This document shows positions 26,177 through 35,491 of a DNA stretch of 64,000 nt, in pieces. How positions within the stretch are numbered: the stretch's first letter is position 1; every line of letters begins with the position of its first letter. A program made the position numbers and the translations under genes. The notes beneath the pieces were generated by a model. That model was not told where the DNA came from. It was given only the letters and a program-made list of their open reading frames with translations, and did no database searches. This DNA is from Glaciecola sp947496235 (lineage in GTDB: Bacteria; Pseudomonadota; Gammaproteobacteria; Enterobacterales; Alteromonadaceae). Where the stretch lies: positions 165,607 to 229,606 of the forward strand of contig NZ_JBLWFH010000008.1 of NCBI RefSeq assembly GCF_050306235.1. Direction: 5' to 3'.

Positions 26177-26985
26177 TGCTAAAAATTAAACTGCTGATCA
26201 TTACTTTTTTATTGGGGATTTCATCGACCTTTTTCGCCAAAAGCGAAGAGATAAAAATCGCCATCATAATCGATGACATTGGTGCTAAAGCATCCGATGC
26301 GCAGGCCTTTTCTCTGTCGAGAAAGGTAACTTTCGCGATTCTTCCCCATACTGAATTTTCAACGGATTTTTCTTACAGAGCAGCGCGACAAAATCGTGAA
26401 GTTATGCTTCATATGCCTATGGAATCTTTAAACGGTGAAAAATTAGGTGACAAGCCGTTGCTTTCAACTATGTATCCAAATCAAATTAAGCAGACATTGT
26501 CAGAAGCCTTAAATACTGTGCCACATGCAGTTGGAATCAATAATCACATGGGCAGTAAATTGACGCAAATGACATTACCGATGCGCAGTGTTATGGAACT
26601 GCTTGCTCAGACTAATCTTTATTTTATCGATAGTCGCACTACTCGTTATACAAAAGCAGGGCTGATAGCTGGACAATTTGGAGTACATAGTGCGACCCGT
26701 CATGTATTTTTAGATCATGTACAAACGCCAGAGTTTCTTGCACAACAAGTCAAACAATTAGTGAGAAAAGCTAAGCAAGAAGGAAAGGCCATAGGTATCG
26801 CCCATCCTTATCCAAGCACGCTAGCTTATTTGCCTAAAGAGTTAGAAAAACTCCCCTCAAATGTCACCTTGGTTACTGTAAGTGAGTTATTGCAAGAAAC
26901 TAATAAGTTTCGGATTAGTCCAGCATTAGCCAATCAATCAGAAGTTAAAGAGCTAATTAGCGCCTCGATTTCACCGCAAGAATAA
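26176..26985 (+). CDS. yibQ: Divergent polysaccharide deacetylase family protein
   Basis: Periplasmic protein of the YibQ (DUF610) family, distant polysaccharide deacetylases. The signal peptide ends near FFAKS, then IAIIIDDIGAKASD, ILPHTEFS, VMLHMPMESLN, GINNHMGSKLTQ and FIDSRTT follow the family order, with conserved Asp and His in place. In enteric bacteria it sits near envC. Substrate unknown. GTG start with poor ribosome site, whose region lies in an inverted repeat. Confidence 0.85.
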   Translation: MLKIKLLIITFLLGISSTFFAKSEEIKIAIIIDDIGAKASDAQAFSLSRKVTFAILPHTEFSTDFSYRAARQNREVMLHMPMESLNGEKLGDKPLLSTMYPNQIKQTLSEALNTVPHAVGINNHMGSKLTQMTLPMRSVMELLAQTNLYFIDSRTTRYTKAGLIAGQFGVHSATRHVFLDHVQTPEFLAQQVKQLVRKAKQEGKAIGIAHPYPSTLAYLPKELEKLPSNVTLVTVSELLQETNKFRISPALANQSEVKELISASISPQE

Positions 26986-27001
26986 ATTTTTGCACAGATG
27001 T

Positions 27002-27035
27002 TTGCTAGTTAAAGAGTTAATGTTATACTGTAACA
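27002..27035 (+). promoter_or_regulatory. Promoter with Zur-like operator before the MerC gene
   Basis: TTGCTA (27002-27007), a 16-bp spacer and TATACT (27024-27029) form a promoter. TGTTATACTGTAACA (27021-27035) overlaps the -10 and matches the Zur box core TGTTATA-N-TATAACA with one change, with A-rich and T-rich flanks as expected. Confidence 0.6.
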
Positions 27036-27063
27036 CTTTCTGATAAAGGCAATCGTTTAAACA

Positions 27064-27486
27064 GTGAAACCAACAGAGTTAACTTCAGTGCAAAGGGACG
27101 AACAACAAAGGGTAGACAATACGCGTTTTGACAAACTTGGCGTATGGGTATCTTCGTTGTGTGCTTTACATTGCCTAGCGATTCCTATGCTTTTACCCAT
27201 AGCGCCTTTTATTGCGACTACCTTCTTTGCCGAGTCTTGGTTTGAACGCACTATTCTTGCTATTTCAATTCTTATTGGCTTTATTGCCTTGTTTATTGGT
27301 TTCCACCAATACCATAGACAGCTTTATCCGATTTACTCGCTGATTACCGGCGCATTGATTTATTGGAATAAAGATGTATTTGGCGAAGCCTATGAGCCGT
27401 TTACTATTGCCTTAGGTGCCGGTTTTATAATTGCAGCACATCTGTTGAACTTAAAACTTTGCCGACAGTGTAAAGACTGTAAATAA
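27064..27486 (+). CDS. MerC-domain membrane protein
   Basis: 140 residues with four likely membrane helices and the MerC signature CALHCLAIP (about 37-45), whose two Cys bind metal in mercury uptake proteins, plus a C-terminal CRQCKDC cluster. No merR, merA or merT is nearby, and the promoter carries a Zur-like site, so a role in zinc uptake or allocation under zinc limitation is more likely than mercury resistance (inference). GTG start. Confidence 0.8.
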   Translation: MKPTELTSVQRDEQQRVDNTRFDKLGVWVSSLCALHCLAIPMLLPIAPFIATTFFAESWFERTILAISILIGFIALFIGFHQYHRQLYPIYSLITGALIYWNKDVFGEAYEPFTIALGAGFIIAAHLLNLKLCRQCKDCK

Positions 27487-27493
27487 GTCTGCA

Positions 27494-28201
27494 CTAAGAA
27501 TTATCTGCTAATGTTTGCAAAGCCCATTGAGGGTCATCACTAAAAACTGCATCTACACCAAAGTTCTTCAACTTAGTTAAAAGGTCAGAATGGTTAACGG
27601 TATAACACCAGACTTCTAGAAACCGTTGATGGGCGTCTGTCACAAAGGCTTGATTAATTTGATTTCCTTCCAAAACCACAATATCGACTTCTAACTGTTC
27701 CCCAAACGCGGCTAAATCTATCGGCAAATGAGCAATGACGGCAGCGAACTTGATGTTGTCGAGAATTCGGTATCCGCGTAATTTTGACTTTAATTTCAAA
27801 ATCAGAGGATGGTTAAAAGAACTTAGAATGATCTTGGTATCATAAGTTTGCATCAATTGACTTAGTTGCTGGATAAACAAATCAGCATTCTCAAGGGTTT
27901 TTATCTCTAAATTCAAAGTAGCTTTATTGCCAACAATGTTAAACAATTCAGCCAGAGTAATCACTTTTTGTCCACTAATTGTTTGCAGTGTTGCAATATC
28001 CTGACAAGAGGCATCAGTAAAGCGTCCGGAGTGAAAAGTAAGGCGGTCTAAATAAAAATCATGGTAAATAAAAAAGTCATCTTCAACTTGCTGAACATCA
28101 CACTCAATATAGGCTGCACCTGTATCTAACGCTCGTTCAAATGCTTCAGCGGTATTTTCAGGATAGCTTTTGCTAAATCCTCTGTGGGCAATAATTTTCA
28201 T
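27494..28201 (-). CDS. ugpQ: Glycerophosphodiester phosphodiesterase
   Basis: Cytoplasmic enzyme releasing glycerol-3-phosphate from glycerophosphodiesters. GDPD motifs: IAHRGFSKSYPENTAEAF (His4 and Arg) and IECDVQQVEDDFFIYHD (metal ligands and catalytic His). 235 residues and no signal peptide match UgpQ rather than periplasmic GlpQ. It follows an EamA transporter gene 5 bp downstream, so the two are probably co-transcribed. Confidence 0.88.
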   Translation of the reverse strand: MKIIAHRGFSKSYPENTAEAFERALDTGAAYIECDVQQVEDDFFIYHDFYLDRLTFHSGRFTDASCQDIATLQTISGQKVITLAELFNIVGNKATLNLEIKTLENADLFIQQLSQLMQTYDTKIILSSFNHPLILKLKSKLRGYRILDNIKFAAVIAHLPIDLAAFGEQLEVDIVVLEGNQINQAFVTDAHQRFLEVWCYTVNHSDLLTKLKNFGVDAVFSDDPQWALQTLADNS

Positions 28202-28206
28202 GAGAT

Positions 28207-29091
28207 TTATGTAGATTTTTGCTCTACATTCTTTTGTGAATGATGAGTTTTTACTGTCTCATAAATTGCGGCTGAAATCACCAAAATTCCACCGAGCAAA
28301 ATTTCCCAAGAAGGTGATTCATTTAACAGTGCAATTGCGAATAACACCCCATAAAGTGGTTGCATACAGGCCACTAATGAAAAGGTTTTTGCCCTGAGAT
28401 GTTTAAGTGCAGCCGCTACCATCGCATGTGGTAATGCGGTAAATACCGACCCGAGTAACAACAACATTAATCCAGTATGAAGTTCCATTTGCACAAAATC
28501 GTCGCTTACAAAAAAGATCAAGCAAGGACAAATGACCAAGGTCTGCCAGCCCATAGCTTTAGCACCGCTGTAGTGTGAGAAATATTTGCGGTGCAGCAAG
28601 TTTCGCATGGCGTAGAGGAAAGCAGAAAAAACGCCAACCGCGACTCCTAGGGTGATGTCGTTTTCTAACGATACTGTGGGAACGATAAAATAGATACCTA
28701 GAAGCACCACGCAAGCACTCGCAATGTCTTGCCACTGAATGCGCATTTTTTCAAAAAAGGGTTCTAATAACACAGTGATTACCGGGAAAGTAAACAGGGC
28801 GATCATGCCTACAGATACACTAGAATACTGCATTGAGAAAAAGTAAGTAACCCAATGCACAGCCATGATAACCCCCAAACCCAAACCAACAGCATAATCT
28901 TTTGCACTATTGAGTCTAAGGCTTTGGCCACCAAGTTTCACGAATAAAAATAAGCAGATAAAAGCCGGCAATGAGCGACCAAAGGTGATGTCTAAGGCGG
29001 ATAAAGGGATCAGTTTTGAAAACAATCCTGTACCACCTAAAAGCATGACAGTGATATGCAGATTAATCAGACTTCGTTTGACTGGATCCAT
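28207..29091 (-). CDS. EamA-family (DMT) transporter
   Basis: Ten-helix metabolite exporter with two EamA repeats (about 10-140 and 150-280). The N-terminal part has GGTGLFSKLIPLS and HWVTYFFSMQYSSV, the second repeat has SVFTALPHAMVAAALKHL and QPLYGVLFAIALLNE. Substrate is unknown; members export amino acids or metabolites. Probably in an operon with the downstream phosphodiesterase gene. Confidence 0.85.
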   Translation of the reverse strand: MDPVKRSLINLHITVMLLGGTGLFSKLIPLSALDITFGRSLPAFICLFLFVKLGGQSLRLNSAKDYAVGLGLGVIMAVHWVTYFFSMQYSSVSVGMIALFTFPVITVLLEPFFEKMRIQWQDIASACVVLLGIYFIVPTVSLENDITLGVAVGVFSAFLYAMRNLLHRKYFSHYSGAKAMGWQTLVICPCLIFFVSDDFVQMELHTGLMLLLLGSVFTALPHAMVAAALKHLRAKTFSLVACMQPLYGVLFAIALLNESPSWEILLGGILVISAAIYETVKTHHSQKNVEQKST

Positions 29092-29139
29092 AGGTTATGA
29101 CCGCAATAAAATTAGGGAATGAATAATAATGTCCTGATT

Positions 29140-29988
29140 TTATTGCTTTTCAGCCATGGGTTTGCCCATTCGGGTGGTGCTTGCAACGGCTAAATCGGTA
29201 AAGTTGATTTTATTAGGTTCAAAACATAAAACCACAGTAGAACCTAATTTAAAGCGTCCCATTTCATCACCCTTTTTCAGTGACACTTCACCTTTAGCAT
29301 GTTGCCAATGCTGGACGTATTTACCTGCTGGTGGTGTGATATTACCGGCCCAAACAGTTTCTATGCTGGCTACGATAGTGGCACCTACCAACACCATAGC
29401 GACCTTACCTACAGGTGTATCAAAAAGCGCTACCACTCGCTCATTTCTAGCAAACAACCCAGGAACATTCTGTGCAGTTAACGGATTAACGGAAAATAAT
29501 TCACCCGGTACATGCAAGGTGTCAGTCAATTCGCCATCAATAGGCATATGAATACGGTGATAATCTTTTGGCGCTAGATAAATAGTTGCAAACTCACCGC
29601 CTTTGAACACTTCTGCTAATTCAGGCTTACCGCCTAATAAAGTCGTTAAACTGAATTGGTGACCCTTTGCTTGAAAAATACTATCACCATTAATTGCACC
29701 AAATTGACTGACTGTGCCATCGACAGGATGACAAAGAACATTGTCGTTCTCGTCAATTGGACGAGCGCCTTGTTTCAGCGGACGGGTGAAGAATTCGTTG
29801 AATGTTCTATACGCACTTGGGGATTCAAAAGCAGCTTCTTGCATATTGATCTTAAATGCTTTGATGAAAATCTTAATAAAAAATTGAGTAACAGCCCCAA
29901 GTTCTCGTTTGGCGAGAGCTCCTACCATTCTTGATAATAGATGCTTAGGTAAAATGTATTGGGTTTTGACTTTTATCCAGTCGATCAC
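29140..29988 (-). CDS. psd: Phosphatidylserine decarboxylase proenzyme
   Basis: Makes phosphatidylethanolamine at the inner membrane. The self-cleavage motif LGST (Gly-Ser bond, giving the pyruvoyl group) is in RFKLGSTVVLCF near residue 247; catalytic Asp is in HPVDGTVSQFG and His in DYHRIHMPIDG. 282 residues is normal. GTG start with GGAG upstream. It follows rsgA on the same strand, as in many gammaproteobacteria. Confidence 0.96.
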   Translation of the reverse strand: MIDWIKVKTQYILPKHLLSRMVGALAKRELGAVTQFFIKIFIKAFKINMQEAAFESPSAYRTFNEFFTRPLKQGARPIDENDNVLCHPVDGTVSQFGAINGDSIFQAKGHQFSLTTLLGGKPELAEVFKGGEFATIYLAPKDYHRIHMPIDGELTDTLHVPGELFSVNPLTAQNVPGLFARNERVVALFDTPVGKVAMVLVGATIVASIETVWAGNITPPAGKYVQHWQHAKGEVSLKKGDEMGRFKLGSTVVLCFEPNKINFTDLAVASTTRMGKPMAEKQ

Positions 29989-30068
29989 GCAAGGGACTCC
30001 TCAATTAATTCGAATAATATTGTAACCTAGCTTAGGCTTTTTTGCTTGTTCCAAAGCATTATGAAGCC

Positions 30069-31097
30069 TTATGTTTTGGCATAAGAAGGGCGCTGAGATT
30101 GTAAACTTTCGATAATACGTAGATAACTTAAATAACGTTCTTCGTCTATTTCACCATTGGCAACTGCTTGGGTAATTAAACAACCAGGATCGTCTTGATG
30201 TTTGCAATCGCTGAACTTGCAACCACCTAAATATTGCCTAAATTCGATAAAACCTTGGGTGATTTGCTCTTCGGAGAGATGCCACAGACCAAATTCTCTA
30301 ACACCTGGAGAGTCAATAAGCTCACCACCATTGGCAAAATGCAAAAGTTTGGCAGCAGTAGTGGTGTGCTGACCTAACCCCGAATTACTTGAAACATCAC
30401 CTATGGCTTCAGTTGCTTCTGGCAGAAGTTGATTAATCAAACTTGATTTACCTACACCGCTTTGACCGACAAAAACGCTAACCTTGTCCTTTAAATGAGA
30501 TGACAGTTCTTCAACCCCTAATCCTGTTTTACAACTCATCAGAATGACCTGGTAATCTAACTCTCTGTAGACATCGAGTTGTTCGTTTACATATTCAAGA
30601 TCTTCGTCATCCAAAAGTTCAACCTTATTTACCACCACTAAAGGGCGAATTTGCGCGGTTTCACAGGCGACTAAATAACGATCGATAATATGGGTTGAAA
30701 ATGCTGGAAGTATAGAGCTGACGACAATTATTTGATCAATGTTGGCAGCCACGGGTTTAACGCCGTCGTAGTAGTCAGGGCGAGTAAGTACTGACTTTCT
30801 ATCCAAGACTGCTTCTATCACACCGCGCTCATCAGAATTCTGAGAAATGTTTGCACGAAACAAGACATTATCACCACACACCACCGAATCAATCGTACGT
30901 CGAATAAAGCATTTATGCTGCTCATGAGTATCAGTATCTTCAACTATGGCATGCTTACCAAACCGACTAACGACTCTGCCATTGGCTTGGTCGCCTAGAT
31001 TTTCAAATACTTCTTGCGAGCTAGCATCAAGTCGTTTTTGCCTATTCTGCTGTACTCGACGTTTTTGATTTTTCGATAACTTAGGTTTTTTCGCCAC
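30069..31097 (-). CDS. rsgA: Small-subunit biogenesis GTPase RsgA
   Basis: Late 30S maturation GTPase with circularly permuted G motifs: VVNKVELL (G4) precedes GQSGVGKSSLIN (G1) and DSPGVREFG (G3). An N-terminal OB fold and basic KNQKRRVQQNRQKR start, and a C-terminal zinc motif CKFSDCKHQDDPGC, complete the family pattern. The GTG start lies 86 bp from the divergent orn gene, a conserved pairing. Confidence 0.96.
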   Translation of the reverse strand: MAKKPKLSKNQKRRVQQNRQKRLDASSQEVFENLGDQANGRVVSRFGKHAIVEDTDTHEQHKCFIRRTIDSVVCGDNVLFRANISQNSDERGVIEAVLDRKSVLTRPDYYDGVKPVAANIDQIIVVSSILPAFSTHIIDRYLVACETAQIRPLVVVNKVELLDDEDLEYVNEQLDVYRELDYQVILMSCKTGLGVEELSSHLKDKVSVFVGQSGVGKSSLINQLLPEATEAIGDVSSNSGLGQHTTTAAKLLHFANGGELIDSPGVREFGLWHLSEEQITQGFIEFRQYLGGCKFSDCKHQDDPGCLITQAVANGEIDEERYLSYLRIIESLQSQRPSYAKT

Positions 31098-31182
31098 GTT
31101 AGTTTATTAAATTTGGTGATACACAGTTGCCATGATACCTTTTCGCTAGAATTTTTGCACAACTTCAAATGTAGGCTTTTAT

Positions 31183-31728
31183 ATGGCGATTGATAATCAA
31201 AATTTAGTTTGGATTGATATGGAAATGACGGGCTTGGATCCTGAGACTTGTGTGGTGTTAGAAATAGCTAGCATAGTCACAGACAAAGACTTGAATATTA
31301 TTGCACAAGGACCAGTAATTGCCGTGCACCAACCTGATGATGTCCTCGATGCTATGGATGAATGGTGCACCAAAACTCACGGCGAATCAGGCTTGACCCA
31401 ACGTTGTAAAGATAGTGATGTTTCGGTGCTGGAAGCTCAACAACAAAGCATTGAGTTCCTGCAAGAATATGTTGAAGCTGGTGTTTCACCTTTATGTGGC
31501 AACAGTATAGGGCAAGATAGACGCTTTTTAGTCAAATACATGCCCGAGTTAGAAGCCTTTTTCCATTATCGCAATATTGATGTTAGCACTATCAAAGAGC
31601 TCACAAACCGATGGCAACCAGAGATTGCCAAAGGGTTTAAAAAGAAAGGGGTTCATCTAGCGTTAGATGATATTAAAGAGTCAATTGAAGAGCTGAGATA
31701 TTACAGAGAAGCCGTGTTTAAAATCTGA
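31183..31728 (+). CDS. orn: Oligoribonuclease
   Basis: Essential 3'-5' exonuclease that degrades short RNAs and pGpG. DEDDh motifs: WIDMEMTGLDP (exo I), GNSIGQDRRFL (exo II) and HLALDDIKESIEEL (exo III with His and Asp). 181 residues as in E. coli. Its end overlaps the convergent GGDEF gene by 28 bp, a nice pairing since Orn finishes c-di-GMP breakdown, though the overlap may be chance. Confidence 0.96.
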   Translation: MAIDNQNLVWIDMEMTGLDPETCVVLEIASIVTDKDLNIIAQGPVIAVHQPDDVLDAMDEWCTKTHGESGLTQRCKDSDVSVLEAQQQSIEFLQEYVEAGVSPLCGNSIGQDRRFLVKYMPELEAFFHYRNIDVSTIKELTNRWQPEIAKGFKKKGVHLALDDIKESIEELRYYREAVFKI

Positions 31729-32963
31729 TCGCTGACGATACGGTTGCGACCATTAGATTTTGCCTTATACAGGTTTTCATCAGCAAAGCTCAACATTTGT
31801 TCAATTTTTTGATGGCCTTTGCTGGTGAGGCCAATACTGACGGTACATTTGACTTTACGTTTGCCTGATTTAAACATTTTTTCTTGCACCGCTAGTCGAA
31901 AATCTTCTAACTTCTTTAACGCGTTGACTTGATTGATACCATCAAAAAACACACAAAACTCTTCTCCACCGAAGCGCGAAATTGGATGAGATTTAAAGTG
32001 TTTTTTCATCAATTTTGCAACATCTTTAAGCACTATATCCCCTTGTTCGTGACCGTAGGTATCGTTGATCGCTTTAAAATGGTCGAGGTCTAATAGGGCA
32101 AGGCTCACGTTTTCGGGTTCACGTCGTAAAATGGTTTTCACTTCACTGAAGAAGTGACGACGATTGGGTAATCCGGTTAAATAATCCGTATTTGCGGTTT
32201 TACGAATAATGTCAATTTGTTCAATGTATTCGATATTTTGTAATACACGGCAGAAAAACTCTTCGTGACAATAGGGGATGCGCAGGTAGTCGTTTGCGCC
32301 ACTTTTGATGAATCTGGCTAATAAAGCAGGATCGTCCTGTTCACTGGTGCCAATGATACTCAGTTCTTCTTTGCTGTATTCTTTGCGTAAGTTAGCGACT
32401 AATTCAATGCCAGATTGATCTCTTAGTTTGTTGTCTACAATCAATTGCTTGATGCTAGGATGCTTTAGCAATAGCACTTTGGCTTGCTCTAGGTTGTTCG
32501 CTTGATAAGTGACAAAATTATGCCGATTTAGTAGTTCGCATACAGGATTTCGCTTGGAGGGCGTTTTCGCCATTACCAATACTCCTACATGGCGATTTTT
32601 CTCTAAACGTGTTAACAAGCGGCTTAAATATTCGAATACTTGATGGTTTTGTTTGGGAATATAGTCAACAACGGCTTTTGACAGTATGCGAGCCCTTACA
32701 TCTGAGTCAGGTTGATCGGTGAGTACTATTACGGGCACAAAGGAGCTTATGGCAAAGTCAATGGCTTCACCGTGGGGCGCATCCGGTAAGGTATAATCAA
32801 CCACTGCACATAAGAAGCTTTCAGGTGTAGATTGGTCAAAAATCACTTTGGCTTCTGTCAATGTGCTGGCGACTACAACATCCAGATTTGCTTTACCGAT
32901 AACCCGTTTGATAATGCGCAAGCTTACGGCGTTATGCTCAATTAATAGTATTTTATATTTCAC
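31701..32963 (-). CDS. REC-REC-GGDEF diguanylate cyclase
   Basis: Three-domain PleD-like protein. The first receiver (1-125) keeps Asp in VVDYTLPD and Lys in IPKQ but has EHN for the usual acidic pair; the second (about 130-245) has LIVDNKLRDQSG. The GGDEF domain (about 260-420) has DYLTGLPNRR, DLDHFKAINDTYGH and an intact RFGGEEF active site, so it should make c-di-GMP. No RxxD inhibitory site is visible at the expected position. GTG start with GAGGGA six bases upstream. Confidence 0.9.
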   Translation of the reverse strand: MKYKILLIEHNAVSLRIIKRVIGKANLDVVVASTLTEAKVIFDQSTPESFLCAVVDYTLPDAPHGEAIDFAISSFVPVIVLTDQPDSDVRARILSKAVVDYIPKQNHQVFEYLSRLLTRLEKNRHVGVLVMAKTPSKRNPVCELLNRHNFVTYQANNLEQAKVLLLKHPSIKQLIVDNKLRDQSGIELVANLRKEYSKEELSIIGTSEQDDPALLARFIKSGANDYLRIPYCHEEFFCRVLQNIEYIEQIDIIRKTANTDYLTGLPNRRHFFSEVKTILRREPENVSLALLDLDHFKAINDTYGHEQGDIVLKDVAKLMKKHFKSHPISRFGGEEFCVFFDGINQVNALKKLEDFRLAVQEKMFKSGKRKVKCTVSIGLTSKGHQKIEQMLSFADENLYKAKSNGRNRIVSDQILNTASL

Positions 32964-33108
32964 TCAAATCCCTCGATACTTCTTCCAAAAGGCATTTATT
33001 TCTCATCTACCTTATCGGCAGAATTGTTGAAGAAATAAGCTTTTGCTGGCAATTAATTCAGTAAATTTGAGAAACCTAAAAATTTTTGGATTTTTCTTGA
33101 AAATACAC

Positions 33109-33136
33109 TTGCAACCGGCGAAATTTTTTTTATAAT
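33109..33136 (+). promoter_or_regulatory. Strong promoter of the tRNA-Gly unit
   Basis: TTGCAA (33109-33114), 16-bp spacer, perfect TATAAT (33131-33136), followed by GCGCGTCC, a GC-rich discriminator typical of stringently controlled stable-RNA promoters. Confidence 0.8.
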
Positions 33137-33181
33137 GCGCGTCCGATTTACGTTGAACAACGTGGTCGCACATTTTTACAT

Positions 33182-33209
33182 GCGGGAATAGCTCAGTTGG
33201 TAGAGCACA
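33182..33209 (+). pseudogene. 5' fragment of tRNA-Gly
   Basis: 28 bases identical to the acceptor 5' strand and D arm of the intact tRNA-Gly that starts exactly 100 bp downstream. After base 33209 the match stops and no anticodon or T arm follows; the next 70 bp are unrelated. It lies between the promoter and the intact tRNA. Confidence 0.85.
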
Positions 33210-33281
33210 TGCCTCGTCACGAAGTGATTGACAAGGCTTGGCGAGCCAGATGTTGCAAAGAACGCTGATAAAACCAAAAAT

Positions 33282-33357
<76 letters not shown>

Positions 33358-33455
33358 AATCTTCAAATATAAATTTCTCTCATTCAAAGATTAACTCAGC
33401 CCATTATTTAGATTACATTAGTTGCATTCGTTTTCGATTAAACCTAAGGCTTAGT

Positions 33456-34340
33456 TTGAAATATTACGCAGCAATAGAGGCCGGTGGCACAAAGTTCGTT
33501 TGTGCAGTCTTTGATGAGCATAGAAATCTAGTTGCTAAGCAACGTATTCCGACGACAAGTCCTACTGAAACCCTTGCTGAGGTAGTAAGGTTTTTTAACG
33601 CGCAAATTAAAAAAGGATTTCCTGTTTGCTCCATGGGCATTGCTAGTTTTGGCCCTTTGGATCTTAATCCTGAATCACCAACATTTGGTTATATCACAAA
33701 TACTCCCAAGAAAGGTTGGTCAAACATAGCCCTGTTACCTCAACTGCAAGCCGCATTTTCAGTACCCACGCAAATTGACACAGATGTAAATGCTGCCGCA
33801 TTGGCGGAATATAAATGGGGAGCAGGGCAGCAGTTAAGCCCGGTAATATATGTCACTGTAGGCACAGGAATAGGTGCAGGTGTGGTTATTAATGGCCAGC
33901 CACTTCATGGACTAGTTCATCCAGAAATTGGGCATATGAAAATAAACACTGCAGATGTTCCCGCTGCATGCTGTCCATTTCATGGAAGCTGTTTAGAAGG
34001 TGTGGCATCAGGTCCAGCGATGCAACATATTTGGCAAGTTTCAGCTGAAACCTTACCAAGTGAACATGCCGCATGGGAGCTAGAAGCAAAGTTATTAGCC
34101 CAGTTGTGCCACAATCTTATGTTGAGCTTTTCAGCTCGAAAAATCATTTTGGGCGGTGGTGTTATGGCGCATGAAGGACTTATTTCTAAAATAATCCACT
34201 TTACACAAATTAGCTTGGCAGGGTATCTAACTCTGCCGCCACAGGTTCAATTAAGCGACATCATAGTGGCTACCGGTTTAGGTGAGAATTCGGGCTTATT
34301 AGGTGCATTTGCTCTGTCTCTATCTAAATCAGCGCATTAA
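33456..34340 (+). CDS. ROK-family sugar kinase (fructokinase-like)
   Basis: Phosphorylates a hexose, likely fructose, using ATP. ROK features: N-terminal AAIEAGGTKFVCAV, FGPLDLNP, TDVNAAALAEY with catalytic Asp, TVGTGIGAGVV and the zinc motif HPEIGH...CPFHGSCLEGVASGPA. 294 residues, like ScrK/Mak-type fructokinases. TTG 33456 is chosen because AAGG lies upstream and the sequence then starts KYYAAIEAGG; the longer open frame would run through the tRNA gene. Confidence 0.87.
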   Translation: MKYYAAIEAGGTKFVCAVFDEHRNLVAKQRIPTTSPTETLAEVVRFFNAQIKKGFPVCSMGIASFGPLDLNPESPTFGYITNTPKKGWSNIALLPQLQAAFSVPTQIDTDVNAAALAEYKWGAGQQLSPVIYVTVGTGIGAGVVINGQPLHGLVHPEIGHMKINTADVPAACCPFHGSCLEGVASGPAMQHIWQVSAETLPSEHAAWELEAKLLAQLCHNLMLSFSARKIILGGGVMAHEGLISKIIHFTQISLAGYLTLPPQVQLSDIIVATGLGENSGLLGAFALSLSKSAH

Positions 34341-34478
34341 TACGTTCTATAAATATAATGCTGCAAAACGAAATTTTTTATTTATCCGTGTGGCGTGAAT
34401 TGTCGAAACTTGTTCAAAATTGACAGTACAGATCCATATGCTATCTTAGTCATCTGACCAGTTGAGAGTGGCTAATCT

Positions 34479-34967
34479 ATGTCAAAACCTAATCCTTTAC
34501 GCAAATTTGCCAATAAAGCACTGACCTATCCGCATGGATTGGCGATGTGGTTATTGACCACAGTTTTCCGATTCAAAGTTAAGTTAGTAGGTACTGCAGG
34601 ATTAAAAATAATCGAGACAGATTTAAAGCGCGTGGTGTTTTATCAGAAAAACAAAACCAAGGTGCAAAACCATATAGGCTCAGTGCATGCTGCGGCAATG
34701 GCTCTACTAGCAGAATCGGCAACTGGATTTGTAGTGGGAGTGAATTTACCCGGTGATAAACTCCCGCTTATCAAATCAATGAATTTGCGATATGTGAAAC
34801 GCGCAAAAGGAGATATGAAAGCTGAAGCTTGGGTGACCGATGAGCAAATTTCACGAATGCAAACGGATCCTAAAGGAGATTTAATAGTCGCAGTAAAAGT
34901 TACCGATGAAACTGGTGAAGAACCCGTCATTTGTGAGATGAATTGGGCTTGGGTTGAAAAGCGCTAA
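34479..34967 (+). CDS. DUF4442 hot-dog-fold protein
   Basis: 162 residues of the DUF4442 group, thioesterase-like hot-dog fold. QNHIGSVHAAAMALLAESATG corresponds to the conserved central helix with the preceding His, as in acyl-CoA thioesterases of the YiiD/PaaI kind. The substrate is unknown. Start ATG after GAGAG. It stands alone. Confidence 0.78.
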   Translation: MSKPNPLRKFANKALTYPHGLAMWLLTTVFRFKVKLVGTAGLKIIETDLKRVVFYQKNKTKVQNHIGSVHAAAMALLAESATGFVVGVNLPGDKLPLIKSMNLRYVKRAKGDMKAEAWVTDEQISRMQTDPKGDLIVAVKVTDETGEEPVICEMNWAWVEKR

Positions 34968-35122
34968 GCCCCGTCGCATATAATCAAGATGACATTTTTG
35001 TTAAGTTTTTATCATTTTTTATTGATATTGAATTTATTTTATTGACAGCGCTAAATTTCGAGAGTAAATAGTCGATTTTATAGAGAGCATATTTCTGTAA
35101 TCTTTAACGGGAGCGGCGAGCG

Positions 35123-35491
35123 ATGTCACAGTTAACAAAAGAAACATTATTAAAGCGATTATTCCATGATCCGAAAAACTATCCTTATGGGTTTTCAAGA
35201 TCAGGCGATTTTTCAATATCAGAAAGCAAAGCACTAAGTGAATACGGTTGTTTGTTTGCCGCCTTAGTTGATGGTCATTACGCACCAACTGATGCCGAAG
35301 ACAAACAATTTCTTAATGCCGCTTTAGGGCATGTAGATCCTGCCTCAGTTCAAGAAAGAGCTTGGGTTAAATATCAAAAGCGCATTAACCGTCCTAAGAC
35401 AGGAAGCATATACGGGTCTAGACCAGTTGCTAATGTCGAAGATGACGAAGTAGATTCTTCGGATGAGTTAGATTTAGATTTAGAAAGCTAA
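35123..35491 (+). CDS. maoP: DUF413 protein MaoP (macrodomain Ori protein)
   Basis: Relative of E. coli YifE/MaoP, which organises the Ori macrodomain. Shared pattern: NYPYGFSRSGDFSISESKAL, LFAALVDGH and WVKYQKRINRPK. The C-terminal acidic tail (about 95-122) is longer than in E. coli. GGGAG precedes the ATG. In E. coli yifE also lies beside an acetolactate synthase operon, matching ilvIH here. Confidence 0.83.
   Translation: MSQLTKETLLKRLFHDPKNYPYGFSRSGDFSISESKALSEYGCLFAALVDGHYAPTDAEDKQFLNAALGHVDPASVQERAWVKYQKRINRPKTGSIYGSRPVANVEDDEVDSSDELDLDLES

Noticed and set aside
27064..27486. Mercury-resistance determinant
   Set aside because: Only a MerC-like domain is present; no merR, merT, merP or merA is found nearby.
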